Shown here: positions 48,547-57,668 of the stretch, piece after piece | Layout of the letters: the number at the start of each line of letters is the position of its first letter | How positions within the stretch are numbered: position 1 is the first letter of the stretch | DNA from: Gloeocapsopsis dulcis | Lineage (GTDB): Bacteria; Cyanobacteriota; Cyanobacteriia; Cyanobacteriales; Chroococcidiopsidaceae | DNA: 64,000 nt | Direction of reading: 5' to 3' | Assembly (NCBI RefSeq): GCF_032163395.1 | Contig: NZ_CP119968.1 | Location: 3,808,001 to 3,872,000, forward strand | The notes under the pieces: model-generated | The model's input: only the letters and a program-made list of their open reading frames with translations | The model's database searches: none | Told to the model about the DNA's origin: nothing | Program-made: the position numbers and the translations under genes

Positions 48547-49596
48547 TTACCGATTGATGCCATGATAATCTTGAAAAGATTGATAGCAATTTTTCTGCTC
48601 ATATAGATAACACTCATCAGTAATCTGCTGCATTAAAGACAAAGAAAACTGCGATTCGCCATGTAAATAATCTGCCCAATTTTCTTGCAAACTGCTGTAT
48701 GCTAAGCGCAAATTATACGAAGGAATAGCAGTAGAAATATGATGCGGAACGTGAACATTAATATCGTGGCAGAGAAACTCGATCCAACGTGGATAATTGC
48801 AATGAACTGTACCCGATAATTGTGCTGTAGCTGCATTCCAATCGCTTCCTACAGTGAAAGGAATATCAGACACTGTATGGTGAACCAGCGTAAACGTACT
48901 CATCCAGAAATGGTAGACTAGCCACGGCATCAGCCAAAATTTGACAAAGCCCCAAATTCCAGTTGTTGCAATTAAAACTGGAAAAGCGATCGCCGCAAAT
49001 ATCACCACAACTGCTACTGATAGCTTCACCTGATTGCGGTTCTTACCAGAAAACTGCGACCAATCAAAGTGCATAATTGCCCAGTGTGCAATTGATCCTA
49101 CCCACCAAAATCGACCGCGTACTAAGCGATAACCCCATTGGGTAAATTTATCTGAACTGGCGTAAACTTCAGGGCGAAAGGGTTGCCAAGCGTTGTCTAC
49201 ATCGAGTTTGTTGGTATGCAAATGGTGATGATTGTGCAGTAGCCGCCAACTATGAAAAGGATAAATCAACGGCAACATAAATATATGTCCAACGAGATCG
49301 TTTACCCAACGGCGTTTGGCAAACGATCGATGTCCGCAGTCATGGGCAATTACAAAAAAACCGGTTAATGCTGTACCGGTAAAAACCCACAACAGAGGTA
49401 GTATAAACCAAGGGGCGATCGCTATACCTGCGTAACCTAAACCAACCAACAACACATTCGTTAACAGCCCTAACCAAGCCTTGCGTTGGTTCTGCTGAAA
49501 ACATTCCTTTGGTAAAGTTTTGAGGATATCTTTGAGGCGAATATCTGATTTACCTGCAATGGTTGGAATCGAACGCGGTGTCGTTAATATAGTCAT
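48547..49596 (-). CDS. desA: Acyl-lipid delta-12 fatty acid desaturase
   Basis: A 349-aa membrane di-iron desaturase. The three His boxes are [12 protein letters not shown] (HxxxH), [10 protein letters not shown] (HxxHH) and HVPHHIST (HxxHH), with four membrane helices between. The neighbourhood of the first two boxes, ending [13 protein letters not shown], is typical of DesA, which introduces the second double bond at position 12 of oleate in membrane lipids. It is transcribed alone; desaturases of this type are often cold-induced. Confidence 0.9.
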   Translation of the reverse strand: MTILTTPRSIPTIAGKSDIRLKDILKTLPKECFQQNQRKAWLGLLTNVLLVGLGYAGIAIAPWFILPLLWVFTGTALTGFFVIAHDCGHRSFAKRRWVNDLVGHIFMLPLIYPFHSWRLLHNHHHLHTNKLDVDNAWQPFRPEVYASSDKFTQWGYRLVRGRFWWVGSIAHWAIMHFDWSQFSGKNRNQVKLSVAVVVIFAAIAFPVLIATTGIWGFVKFWLMPWLVYHFWMSTFTLVHHTVSDIPFTVGSDWNAATAQLSGTVHCNYPRWIEFLCHDINVHVPHHISTAIPSYNLRLAYSSLQENWADYLHGESQFSLSLMQQITDECYLYEQKNCYQSFQDYHGINR

Positions 49597-49838
49597 GAAT
49601 ACCTAAACGAATTGTGCCATATCGCTGCTAAACTCCTTCGCAAATAACTTGCTGTTAAGTTTTGTATAGAAGCGCTTTGAAATTATAACAGTGTCAGGAG
49701 AACGCTAGAACACCGTAGTCCTACTCATTTGGGAAGAATTCGTCGAATATATGTTGAGGAAAATTAACTTGACTTTTTATTGTTTTTATGAATGAGAAAG
49801 CAGATCTGACTAGTTAGTGACTCATGACTAGCAACTAG

Positions 49839-51500
49839 TTAAGTTTTTGCGAGCAATGGTGCAGCTTGCAGTAAAGTTTGCGTGTAAGCGTGTTTTGGAT
49901 AATGAAAGATTTCCTGCGTAGGACCAATTTCAACAATTTGACCTGCATTCATCACCGCAATGCGATCGCATAAGAATTTTGCTACCCAAAGGTCGTGCGT
50001 AATAAATAGATATGTTAAATCAAACTCGCGCTTCAATTCCAGCATCAAGTCTAATACTTGCGCCTGTACGCTAGCATCCAACATACTCACAGGTTCATCG
50101 CAAATAATCAATTTAGGGTGCGTAATCAACGCCCGTGCGATCGCGACTCTTTGCTGTTGTCCGCCAGAAAGAGCGCTGGGGTATCTTTCATAGTACTCTG
50201 TAGCAGGTGTCAAACCAACGCGTTCGAGCATTTGCAACACTTGTTTTTTTGCTGAAGTTGCATCAGCTAAATGATGGATCAACAATGGATCGGCAATACT
50301 TTGTCCCACTGTCATGGCAGGATTGAGACAAGCATGAGGATCTTGAAAGATCATTTGCATTTGTCGCCGATAGGAACGCAATCTTGCTTTTGATAATGCA
50401 GTAATATCGGTTCCTTGCAATTCTACTTTGCCCGCAGTCGGACGAATTAACTGCAAAATTGTCCGCGACAGCGTACTCTTACCACATCCCGATTCACCGA
50501 CTAATCCTAAAATTTCCCCCTGATATAGCTCTAAACTAACTCCATCAACTGCTTTGATTGTTTGATTTTTTCCTTGAAACAATCGTTCGATAAAGTTACT
50601 TTCTAGGGAATAATGTTGTTTTAAATCGGTAACTCGGAGAATTGGGAATTGGGAATTGGGAATGGGTAATTGGTATTGACGATGACCTACTACATCATGA
50701 CCATTTGCAGCTTGCAGGTGCAATGCGGCTTGTAGGAGAGAACGTGTATATTCGTGCTGGGGGTTGCGAAAAACTGACTGTGAAGCACCGATCTCAACTA
50801 GCTTCCCACGATACATCACGCCGATGCGATCGCAGTATTCCCCAACTAAGGCTAAATCGTGCGAAATCAATAACAGTGCCATATCGCGATCGCGGCACAA
50901 TCGAGTTAATTCTTGTAAGATCTGCGCTGCTACTGTAACGTCTAAACTCGTCGTCGGTTCATCGGCAACAATCAATTTGGGATTGAGTAACAATGCTAGG
51001 GCAATGGCAACTCGTTGACGCATTCCACCACTAAATTCGTGTGGATACTGACTCCAGCGACTCGCAGGTATTTTGACGGCTTCTAAGGTAGCGATCGCGG
51101 TTTCTTTGGCTTGGCGTTGTGATAAGTGCGGTTGGTGTGCCTTAAGCGTTTCGGTACAATGATCCCCAATCGTCATTAAAGGATCGAGACGTGTCATGGG
51201 ATCTTGAAAAATTAAAGCGACAGCTTCCCCGCGAAAATGCCGTAGTTCCACCGGAGTAAAATCAAAAACTGATTTACCCTCAAATGTAACTTTACCCTCA
51301 ATGTGTGTTGATGTTGGTAATAACCGCATGGCTGCGCGTCCCAACGTCGATTTTCCACAGCCTGATTCTCCCACCAAACCTAGCCGTTCACCGCGATTCA
51401 GCGTTAAGGACACATCATCAACAGCCCATTGTAGTTGCTGCGTTTCGGAATGTGGATAGGCAACTTTGAGATTGTCAATACGAAATAAGGCTTCGCTCAT
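49839..51500 (-). CDS. Fused oligo/dipeptide ABC transporter ATPase (DppD-DppF type)
   Basis: A 553-aa protein with two ATPase domains in one chain. The first (about 1-265) has GESGCGKST, FSGGMRQRVAIA and LIVADEPTTSLD. The second (about 285-550) has GESGCGKST, LSGGQQQRVAIA and LIICDEPVSMLD. Each ends in the oligopeptide-ATPase pattern (HEYTRSLLQA and HAYTQTLLQA). The permease and binding protein are not in the window. The linker near 275-285 is encoded by a GGGAATT tandem repeat. Confidence 0.9.
   Translation of the reverse strand: MSEALFRIDNLKVAYPHSETQQLQWAVDDVSLTLNRGERLGLVGESGCGKSTLGRAAMRLLPTSTHIEGKVTFEGKSVFDFTPVELRHFRGEAVALIFQDPMTRLDPLMTIGDHCTETLKAHQPHLSQRQAKETAIATLEAVKIPASRWSQYPHEFSGGMRQRVAIALALLLNPKLIVADEPTTSLDVTVAAQILQELTRLCRDRDMALLLISHDLALVGEYCDRIGVMYRGKLVEIGASQSVFRNPQHEYTRSLLQAALHLQAANGHDVVGHRQYQLPIPNSQFPILRVTDLKQHYSLESNFIERLFQGKNQTIKAVDGVSLELYQGEILGLVGESGCGKSTLSRTILQLIRPTAGKVELQGTDITALSKARLRSYRRQMQMIFQDPHACLNPAMTVGQSIADPLLIHHLADATSAKKQVLQMLERVGLTPATEYYERYPSALSGGQQQRVAIARALITHPKLIICDEPVSMLDASVQAQVLDLMLELKREFDLTYLFITHDLWVAKFLCDRIAVMNAGQIVEIGPTQEIFHYPKHAYTQTLLQAAPLLAKT
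50641..50672. repeat. Heptamer tandem repeat inside a coding linker
   Basis: Three to four GGGAATT units within the fused ABC ATPase gene encode the linker residues PIPNSQFPIL between the two ATPase domains. The repeat is of the same kind as the intergenic ones at 3651-3672. Confidence 0.75.
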
Positions 51501-51769
51501 ATTGGTTTTTGCAATAAATTGTGGCTGCGATATTAATGATGTGTCAACGTCGTAACTGTTGCCTTTTTACCAGATGACAGTAGGGTGACAACATAAATGC
51601 GATCGCCTCAATGATTCGCTACCAAGTAAATTATTTTGGCACTTCATCCAGTACTTCTGATCAAGAAAAAATTATAGACTGGAACTGCACGCGTCCGAAC
51701 TGCAAATGCGCAGGTATCTTTTGATATGGCAAGTAGTCAGTAAGTCAACTTAATTTAATAAACAATTAT

Positions 51770-52132
51770 TCACCCCCCCTCTAACAAAATATTGCAGTAA
51801 TTGATTAAAGTTTGAATTCGGGTACAAATTTGCTCTTTTCTAGCGATAACTGTCGCAGGTTGCCGTGCTGCTTGCAAAAAGGTTATATCCATCCCTAGTA
51901 GCTTCAGCTGTTTATCAAGTTCAGTATGATAGGAGCGTACGCGGGAGGCGGCACTCGGTGCTAAATCGCTCAGATCTAGCGTGATGATTTGCTGCCCAAA
52001 CAGCCGTTGTGCTTGCTGAAAAACCTCACGTAGTTTGACAACGTCTAGCTGCGGGCTATTTGCATTTGTTTGTAACTGCCCTAGAATTGCAGCAAATTCT
52101 TGATAGCTCTGATAATGAAAATTAGACAACAT
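51770..52132 (-). CDS. patD: PatD-family protein
   Basis: A 120-aa all-helical protein that I recognise from the cyanobacterial PatD family (heterocyst frequency control protein in Anabaena). Typical stretches are FHYQSYQEFAAILGQLQTN, LREVFQQAQRLFGQQIITL, SYHTELDKQLKLLGMDITFLQAARQ and RIQTLINYCNILLEG. In Anabaena PatD limits heterocyst numbers and can interact with FtsZ; a wider cell-division-related role is possible. The gene stands alone between the ABC ATPase and the Rsh gene. Identification rests on sequence memory, so moderate confidence. Confidence 0.75.
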   Translation of the reverse strand: MLSNFHYQSYQEFAAILGQLQTNANSPQLDVVKLREVFQQAQRLFGQQIITLDLSDLAPSAASRVRSYHTELDKQLKLLGMDITFLQAARQPATVIARKEQICTRIQTLINYCNILLEGG

Positions 52133-52417
52133 TCAGTAGCTTCTTACGATATTATTAATGTAAAGAATTTTGCCCCGTAGCATAAACTCTGTTTCAGAGC
52201 TAACGGTAACTCATGCTTATTTATAAGTTTGAGTTAGTAGCACAATTTTCGGGAAGTTTAATATTTCTCGCAGCTGCTACTTAATCGAATCTACGCAATG
52301 ATTTTACCTTATAAATTTTTTGATTAATGCACGATCGCAACCCTTTTTAAATTTACAGTGGAGCATTCCACAAATATCTTACCCAATATCCACCCTCCGT
52401 ATTTGCCGCCCGATCCT

Positions 52418-54706
52418 ATGAACGCCGCCGTCTCCACCGTTACTCATGCTACCTCAGCTGTCGCCTTTGAGGTCGAGCTGCCCCAATGGCTGCAAAACTG
52501 TTTAGTTGCACCACAGGATAGTCATCAACCTTCAGAGCCTGACAATAGCTTGATTTGCAAGGCTTTTAGCTTTGCTTATGATTTGCATCAAGGACAATAC
52601 CGCAAATCTGGCGAACCTTATATTTGTCACCCAATTGCTGTTGCAGGGTTATTACGGGATCTCGGTGGTAGTAGTGCCATGATTGCCGCAGGATTTCTCC
52701 ATGATGTGGTGGAAGATACGGATATCTCGATCGAAGAAATTGAACAGCGGTTTGGTAACGAGGTACGTCAATTAGTCGAGGGAGTAACAAAGCTTTCCGA
52801 ATTTTCACAGAAATTTTCCAGCAAAACTGAGCGTCAAGCTGAGAATTTTCGGCGGATGTTCTTGGCAATGGCAAAAGACATCCGCGTTATTGTGGTGAAA
52901 CTTGCCGATCGCTTGCACAATATGCGGACATTGGAACATTTGGCACCAGAAAAACAGCGACGAATTGCACTAGAAACACGCGAAATTTTTGCACCGCTAG
53001 CTAATCGATTGGGGATTGGGCGGTTTAAGTGGGAATTAGAAGACTTAGCGTTTAAGTACCTAGAACCTGAAGCATATCGTCAAATTCAAGACTTAGTTGC
53101 CGAAAAACGGGTAAATCGAGAAGCTCGACTAACACGAGTTGTCGATGTATTGAAGGCGCGGATGGAGCAAGCTGAAATTAACTGTGTCGATATTAGCGGT
53201 CGTCCAAAGCACCTCTATGGAATTTATCAGAAAATGCAGCGGCAACAAAAAGAATTCCATGAAATTTACGATATTGCCGCGATTCGGATCATTGTCAATT
53301 CAAAAGAAGAATGCTATCGGGCTTTAGCCGAAGTTCACGACGCATTTAAACCGATTCCTGGTAGATTCAAGGACTACATTGGTTTACCCAAACCTAACCG
53401 ATACCAATCATTGCATACAGCGGTTGTCGGTTTTACTGGGCGTCCTTTAGAAGTACAAATTCGGACGCTGGAAATGCACCACATCGCCGAATATGGAATC
53501 GCTGCGCATTGGAAGTATAAGGAAACAGGAGGTTCTAGCCATAGTCACTTAAAGACTGGTGAGGAACGATTTACCTGGTTGCGGCAAATCCTCGAATGGC
53601 AAAATGATCTCAAAGACGTGAACGATGCTCAAGAGTATCTTGATAGTGTCAAAGATAACTTGTTTGAAGACGACGTTTATGTTTTTACCCCTAAAGGTGA
53701 TGTCGTTTCGCTAAGCGCAGGTGCAACACCAGTTGATTTTGCCTATCGTATTCATACAGAAGTCGGCAATCATTGTTGTGGAGCGCGCGTTAATGAGCGG
53801 ATGGTAACATTAGATACGCGGTTGAAGAACGGCGATATCGTAGACATTCTGACTCAAAAGAATAGCCATCCAAGTTTAGATTGGCTAAACTTTGTCATGA
53901 CAACTGGGGCAAAAAATCGAATTCGTCAATGGTACAAGCGATCGCATCGTGACGAAAATGTGGCAAGGGGACGCGAGTTGTTAGAAAAAGAACTCGGCAA
54001 AACGGGTTTTGAGGCGCTACTTAAATCAGAACCCATGCAAGCAGTAGCCGAAAAATGTAACTATCATAGCGTAGACGATCTCCTAGCAGGGTTGGGTTAC
54101 GGTGAAATTACACTAAATCTCGTTCTCAACCGCTGGCGGGAAATTATTAAAGCCGAACAACCGATCGCCCAGACGGTAGCCATTCCTGTACCATCTTCCA
54201 CCAAAGCACTCAAAGAAGCACCGCTACCAAGTTCGCGGGCAAGTGATTCTCCTATTGCTGGAGTAGAAGGCTTGCTGTATCACTTGGCTAAATGTTGCAC
54301 CCCCATTCCAGGCGAATCAATTATTGGGGTAGTGACGCGCAATAGTCGCGGTATTTCAATCCATCGTCAAGGATGTCAGAATGTTGAAAATGTTGAAGGC
54401 GATCGCTTAATTCCAGTTAGCTGGAATCACAATAACTCAGAAAGAAACCGCCCCCAGACTTACACCGTCAACATTCAAATTGAAGCAATTGATCGTGTGG
54501 GAATTCTCAAAGATATTCTGTCACGCCTCAGCGATCACGGAATTAACGTGCGCAATGCTCAAGTCAAAACATCCAATGGGCAACCTGCTTTAATTGATTT
54601 AGGCATTGATATCCGCGATCGCGAACAACTCGATCGTGTTTTTGTACAGATAAAAAAAATGAGCGATGTCATCAACTTGCGTCGCATTAGTCAAGCTGAA
54701 GATTAA
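52418..54706 (+). CDS. spoT: Bifunctional (p)ppGpp synthetase/hydrolase (Rsh)
   Basis: A long RelA/SpoT homologue of about 762 aa controlling the stringent-response alarmone. The hydrolase HD domain is intact (HDVVEDTDIS). The synthetase domain has GRFKDYIGLPKPNRYQSLHT, with the RFKD motif of bifunctional enzymes rather than the EFDD of RelA. A TGS domain (YVFTPKGDVVSLSAGATPVDFAY), helical/CC segments (HLAKCCTPIPGESIIG) and a C-terminal ACT domain (about 690-762) follow. ATG 52418 gives the usual short N-terminus; an in-frame GTG at 52358 would add 20 residues. Confidence 0.93.
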   Translation: MNAAVSTVTHATSAVAFEVELPQWLQNCLVAPQDSHQPSEPDNSLICKAFSFAYDLHQGQYRKSGEPYICHPIAVAGLLRDLGGSSAMIAAGFLHDVVEDTDISIEEIEQRFGNEVRQLVEGVTKLSEFSQKFSSKTERQAENFRRMFLAMAKDIRVIVVKLADRLHNMRTLEHLAPEKQRRIALETREIFAPLANRLGIGRFKWELEDLAFKYLEPEAYRQIQDLVAEKRVNREARLTRVVDVLKARMEQAEINCVDISGRPKHLYGIYQKMQRQQKEFHEIYDIAAIRIIVNSKEECYRALAEVHDAFKPIPGRFKDYIGLPKPNRYQSLHTAVVGFTGRPLEVQIRTLEMHHIAEYGIAAHWKYKETGGSSHSHLKTGEERFTWLRQILEWQNDLKDVNDAQEYLDSVKDNLFEDDVYVFTPKGDVVSLSAGATPVDFAYRIHTEVGNHCCGARVNERMVTLDTRLKNGDIVDILTQKNSHPSLDWLNFVMTTGAKNRIRQWYKRSHRDENVARGRELLEKELGKTGFEALLKSEPMQAVAEKCNYHSVDDLLAGLGYGEITLNLVLNRWREIIKAEQPIAQTVAIPVPSSTKALKEAPLPSSRASDSPIAGVEGLLYHLAKCCTPIPGESIIGVVTRNSRGISIHRQGCQNVENVEGDRLIPVSWNHNNSERNRPQTYTVNIQIEAIDRVGILKDILSRLSDHGINVRNAQVKTSNGQPALIDLGIDIRDREQLDRVFVQIKKMSDVINLRRISQAED

Positions 54707-54789
54707 CATTTAGCACTTAGTGACTTCACACATGTCTTGATCTGACTTGTTATGATTGCGTCGTCAGTTGCAGTTGCTCAGTGCATCAA

Positions 54790-55332
54790 CTAATGTCGGC
54801 GAGGACACCTCGCCGCCCGTTGATATATCAAGTTGGCTTGCAGTTTTAGCTTAAATTCTTGGCAATTTTTAACTGACTCGAATAATTCTATTAATAGGCA
54901 TTCCCCGCACTGCTTGGCAATATTTATTGCTACTAAATGCTGATTTGATGTTGAACTATCATCAGTGTTGTACTGTACTAGTTTAGGCTGGAAAGATTTG
55001 ATACTTTTCAAAGTATTTGTAGTATTTTGATCGCTTTGACAAGTGTTATTTGTTTCAGATTCGGCGTGCGAGGTTAGCACATGAGTAGATTGCCTCCTGA
55101 TCGCTGAGCGAAAATTACTTTTTGTAACTTCTTCTGCAAAAGCTTGTGACAGTAAACCCCATAATTTATAACCAACATTTTTTATGTAATTAGCTTCATA
55201 TCCATAACTTTCTGCAATTTCTGGATAGGTTTTCCCTTCCCACGATTGCCGTAAGATTAGCTCTTGTAAATTACTCAAAAAAAAATTTTCTAAAGCTGTA
55301 TCTATGACAACTAATGCTTCTTCAATATCCAT
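54790..55332 (-). CDS. Stand-alone vMAP/STAND-type N-terminal HTH protein
   Basis: A 180-aa protein. Residues about 1-93 match the helix-turn-helix module found at the N-terminus of cyanobacterial NB-ARC/WD40 and vWA-MoxR-associated proteins: LQELILRQSWEGKTYPEIAE, GYEANYIKNVGYKLWGLLSQAF and KSNFRSAIRRQ. No NTPase or repeat domain follows; the rest is a Ser/Thr/Asn-rich linker and a helical tail. The last codons lie in a CGGCGAGG palindrome, so the C-terminus may be repeat-derived. It may be a cut-down STAND protein or an adaptor. Confidence 0.7.
   Translation of the reverse strand: MDIEEALVVIDTALENFFLSNLQELILRQSWEGKTYPEIAESYGYEANYIKNVGYKLWGLLSQAFAEEVTKSNFRSAIRRQSTHVLTSHAESETNNTCQSDQNTTNTLKSIKSFQPKLVQYNTDDSSTSNQHLVAINIAKQCGECLLIELFESVKNCQEFKLKLQANLIYQRAARCPRRH
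54797..54815. repeat. Palindrome CGGCGAGG-ACA-CCTCGCCG
   Basis: A perfect 8-bp GC-rich stem with a three-base loop that covers the last codons of the 54790-55332 gene (AARCPRRH). Such palindromes are usually intergenic, so the gene appears to run into one. Confidence 0.7.
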
Positions 55333-55655
55333 TATTCAACTATATAGCAATATTTATAGTACTTTATTTTGCTTCCTAGCTTACCCGCAGTTTTACAGAC
55401 GTCAAATCAGTGAGTTCACCGAACTTTAACAAATTCTCCAAAAATTTTTCATGACATGTGACTTTAGATGACTTTAAGTGACAGACAAAAATCTGTGAAT
55501 ATACTTAAATTTGATTTAACTCCAACTTAAAGCAAAACGGCAGCGAACCACATAAGTGTATTTATCAGGTTTCTTCCGAGAAAATACGCAAAATATTAAC
55601 GAAATCTATAGTTTTTATCTCGTATCAAGAATTAGGAAATATAGGAGAAATTAAA
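55333..55655. other. Intergenic region upstream of RTX gene
   Basis: No gene is seen in about 320 AT-rich bases between the divergent HTH and RTX genes. A GGAG ribosome site near 55643 serves the RTX gene. Confidence 0.4.
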
Positions 55656-56249
55656 ATGGGAAATTACATTGGCACTAATGAAGCTGACTATATATTAGGT
55701 TCAAGTTCTGGAGACACAATTTATGGCTATAAAGGCAACGATACCCTAGTTGGTGACGCTGGAAACGACAGTCTCTTTGGTGGAGGTGGTGATGACTATC
55801 TTGATGGTGGTGCAGGTAACGACACTCTACTAGGCGGTGCAGGTAACGACACTCTATTTGGTGGTGTGGGTAATGATACTCTATTTGGTGGTGCAGGAGA
55901 TGATTACCTTATGGGGTATGCTGGAAACAATCGTCTAATTGGTGGAATCGGTAATGATACGCTGGAAAGCGGAATCGGTAATGATACACTGACTGGCGGC
56001 GCGGGTGCAGATGTATTTATATTAAATAACCCGTCTGCCCATGCAACAATTACAGACTTCAATGCCAAGCAAGGAGACATGATTGTTGCTAGTTTTATGG
56101 GCTTCTACCAAGGTTCCTTTTCGTATAACAACAGTACTGGCGCTTTACTATATACTGAATACGTACATGGTAATACTGTTGAAAGTCAAGTCGCTCAACT
56201 ACAACCAGGTACAAGCTTTAATGTTGATACGCAATTAATGCTTTGGTAG
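55656..56249 (+). CDS. RTX calcium-binding repeat protein (small)
   Basis: A 197-aa secreted-type protein. Residues about 18-118 are tandem nonapeptide RTX repeats (GGxGNDTLxGG, about ten copies), which form a Ca2+-filled beta-roll. The C-terminal 80 residues ([19 protein letters not shown] and following) are the usual RTX capping and secretion-signal region with no cleaved leader. Export should need a type I system. A TnpB element on the opposite strand separates this gene from a larger RTX gene. Confidence 0.9.
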   Translation: MGNYIGTNEADYILGSSSGDTIYGYKGNDTLVGDAGNDSLFGGGGDDYLDGGAGNDTLLGGAGNDTLFGGVGNDTLFGGAGDDYLMGYAGNNRLIGGIGNDTLESGIGNDTLTGGAGADVFILNNPSAHATITDFNAKQGDMIVASFMGFYQGSFSYNNSTGALLYTEYVHGNTVESQVAQLQPGTSFNVDTQLMLW

Positions 56250-56299
56250 AGCGTCTACTTGCAAACTCATCCTTCATCGAGAATCCTCACTGTGCAAAT

Positions 56300-56450
56300 T
56301 TGACACTCCCCACGAATAGAATTCGGAGGATTCTTGGCTCAACCAGTTAGCTTGTCTTGCAGGTTTTCACCTACAAAATAGAGGCTATTCTGTCCCCAAG
56401 CGTTAATTCCCTCATGCCCTGAGGTACTCAAATTTAATGCTAATCCTGCC
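56300..56450 (-). ncRNA. Putative omega (reRNA) guide RNA of the TnpB element
   Basis: TnpB nucleases use an RNA read from the 3' end of their own gene into the right end of the element. The last part of tnpB and the downstream terminal hairpin (56300-56338) have the right position and orientation. The guide would begin just beyond the GTGTCAA end, near 56299. Limits are approximate. Confidence 0.4.
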
Positions 56451-57514
56451 TGATTTAGTCCTTTAACCAAAATATTCAGGGCAGCATTTTCGTCTCTGTC
56501 AATAACTAGATTGCATTTAGGGCAAATATGGGTTCTCACTGACAAAGTTTTTTTCACCCGTGTTCCGCACTCATTGCAATCTTGACTTGTGTATTGCGGT
56601 GGAACTGCCACTACTGGACGCTTGTACAGCATTCCGTAGCGTTCTATCCAATCAGTAAACTGAGTCCAAGCAGCGTCCGATATCGACTTCGACAACTTGC
56701 GGTTCTTTACTAGGTTTTTGACATTCAACTTCTCATACGCAATGAAATCGCTAGATTCCAGTAGCGCCTTTGCAGTCTTTGCCACAAAGTCTTTACGCCT
56801 GCGTTGTACTGTTAAATGTTTCTTACCCAACCACTTACACGCTTTCTTGTAATTGTTTGATTGTTTAACTTTCTCTCCTTTGTTTGGTCTACGAAACTTG
56901 CTTGAAACGCGACGTTGCGCTCTTTTTAAACTACGCTCAGCTGTTCTCAAGTGTCTAGGATTATCTACCGTTTGTCCATCCGAGGTCGTGTAAAACTTGG
57001 CTAAACCGACATCAATCCCTACTGCCCTGCCTGTAGGCTCAATTGATATATTTCGTTCTACTGCAATACAAAATTGGCAATAATAACCATCGCTGCGACG
57101 AACAATTCTGACTCGCTTAATTGCCTTCAAATGGTAAAAGTTCAAGTCGTAGGTTCCTACCAACTTGAATGTTCCTGCCTTGAATTTGTCAGTACAAGTA
57201 ATTCGTTTTCTGTCAGGACTTAGTTTCCAGCCTGCGACTTTATATTCAACCGAACGATTGTTCTTTTGAAACTTAGGAAAACCAATATTTCCAGGTATTT
57301 TAGCCTTGCGATTCTCATAAAATCTCCGAATCGCAGACATCGCCCTTTCTGATGCCGCTTGTGCCGCAGAAGATTCTAGCTTACCTGCCCAAGGAAATTC
57401 CGAATTATGTCTAACTCTAGTTGCTTCAGCATTGACTTCGGATAGTTTGACTTGAAAACCATCCATCCAAAACCGCAAGCACTTGTTCCTCACAAACTGA
57501 AAAGTCCGAATCAT
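56339..57514 (-). CDS. tnpB: TnpB-like RNA-guided nuclease/transposon protein (5' end interrupted)
   Basis: A 391-aa IS605 OrfB/TnpB protein. RuvC residues are present: Asp168 (AVGIDVGLAKF), Glu261 (FIAYEKLNVKNL) and Asp341 (DRDENAALNIL), with a four-Cys zinc ribbon (C313, C316, C331, C334). The family N-terminus MITLEFKLKGKET is found upstream in frame (start at 57574). Codon 14, normally Gln, is TAA (57533-57535), so the present start at 57514 is an internal ATG. The shortened product lacks about 20 residues of the first beta strand, so activity is doubtful. Confidence 0.85.
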   Translation of the reverse strand: MIRTFQFVRNKCLRFWMDGFQVKLSEVNAEATRVRHNSEFPWAGKLESSAAQAASERAMSAIRRFYENRKAKIPGNIGFPKFQKNNRSVEYKVAGWKLSPDRKRITCTDKFKAGTFKLVGTYDLNFYHLKAIKRVRIVRRSDGYYCQFCIAVERNISIEPTGRAVGIDVGLAKFYTTSDGQTVDNPRHLRTAERSLKRAQRRVSSKFRRPNKGEKVKQSNNYKKACKWLGKKHLTVQRRRKDFVAKTAKALLESSDFIAYEKLNVKNLVKNRKLSKSISDAAWTQFTDWIERYGMLYKRPVVAVPPQYTSQDCNECGTRVKKTLSVRTHICPKCNLVIDRDENAALNILVKGLNQAGLALNLSTSGHEGINAWGQNSLYFVGENLQDKLTG

Positions 57515-57620
57515 CTCATCGACAATTCGGTATTAAGTTTCTTTCCCTTTCAGTTTGAATTCTAGAGTTATCATGTATTTCATGATACCCTGAATCTCAC
57601 AGGTGGTCAATCTGTGTGAC

Positions 57621-57668
57621 GGGGGTTAAAACCCCCTGCGGCTTCTCCCCATGAATTGAATTCAGGGG
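57621..57668. repeat. Two adjacent hairpins upstream of tnpB
   Basis: GGGGGTT-AA-AACCCCC at 57621-57636 and CCCCATGAATTGAATTCAGG (to 57668). Read on the minus strand the second resembles the element's right-end hairpin (AATTCATGGGGAG versus ATTCGTGGGGAG). It may be the left end, or the right end of a second decayed element. Confidence 0.5.

Noticed and set aside
55770-56010. Tandem repeats that could suggest a CRISPR array
   Set aside because: The repeats are short, in frame and code for RTX nonapeptides; there are no constant-length unique spacers.
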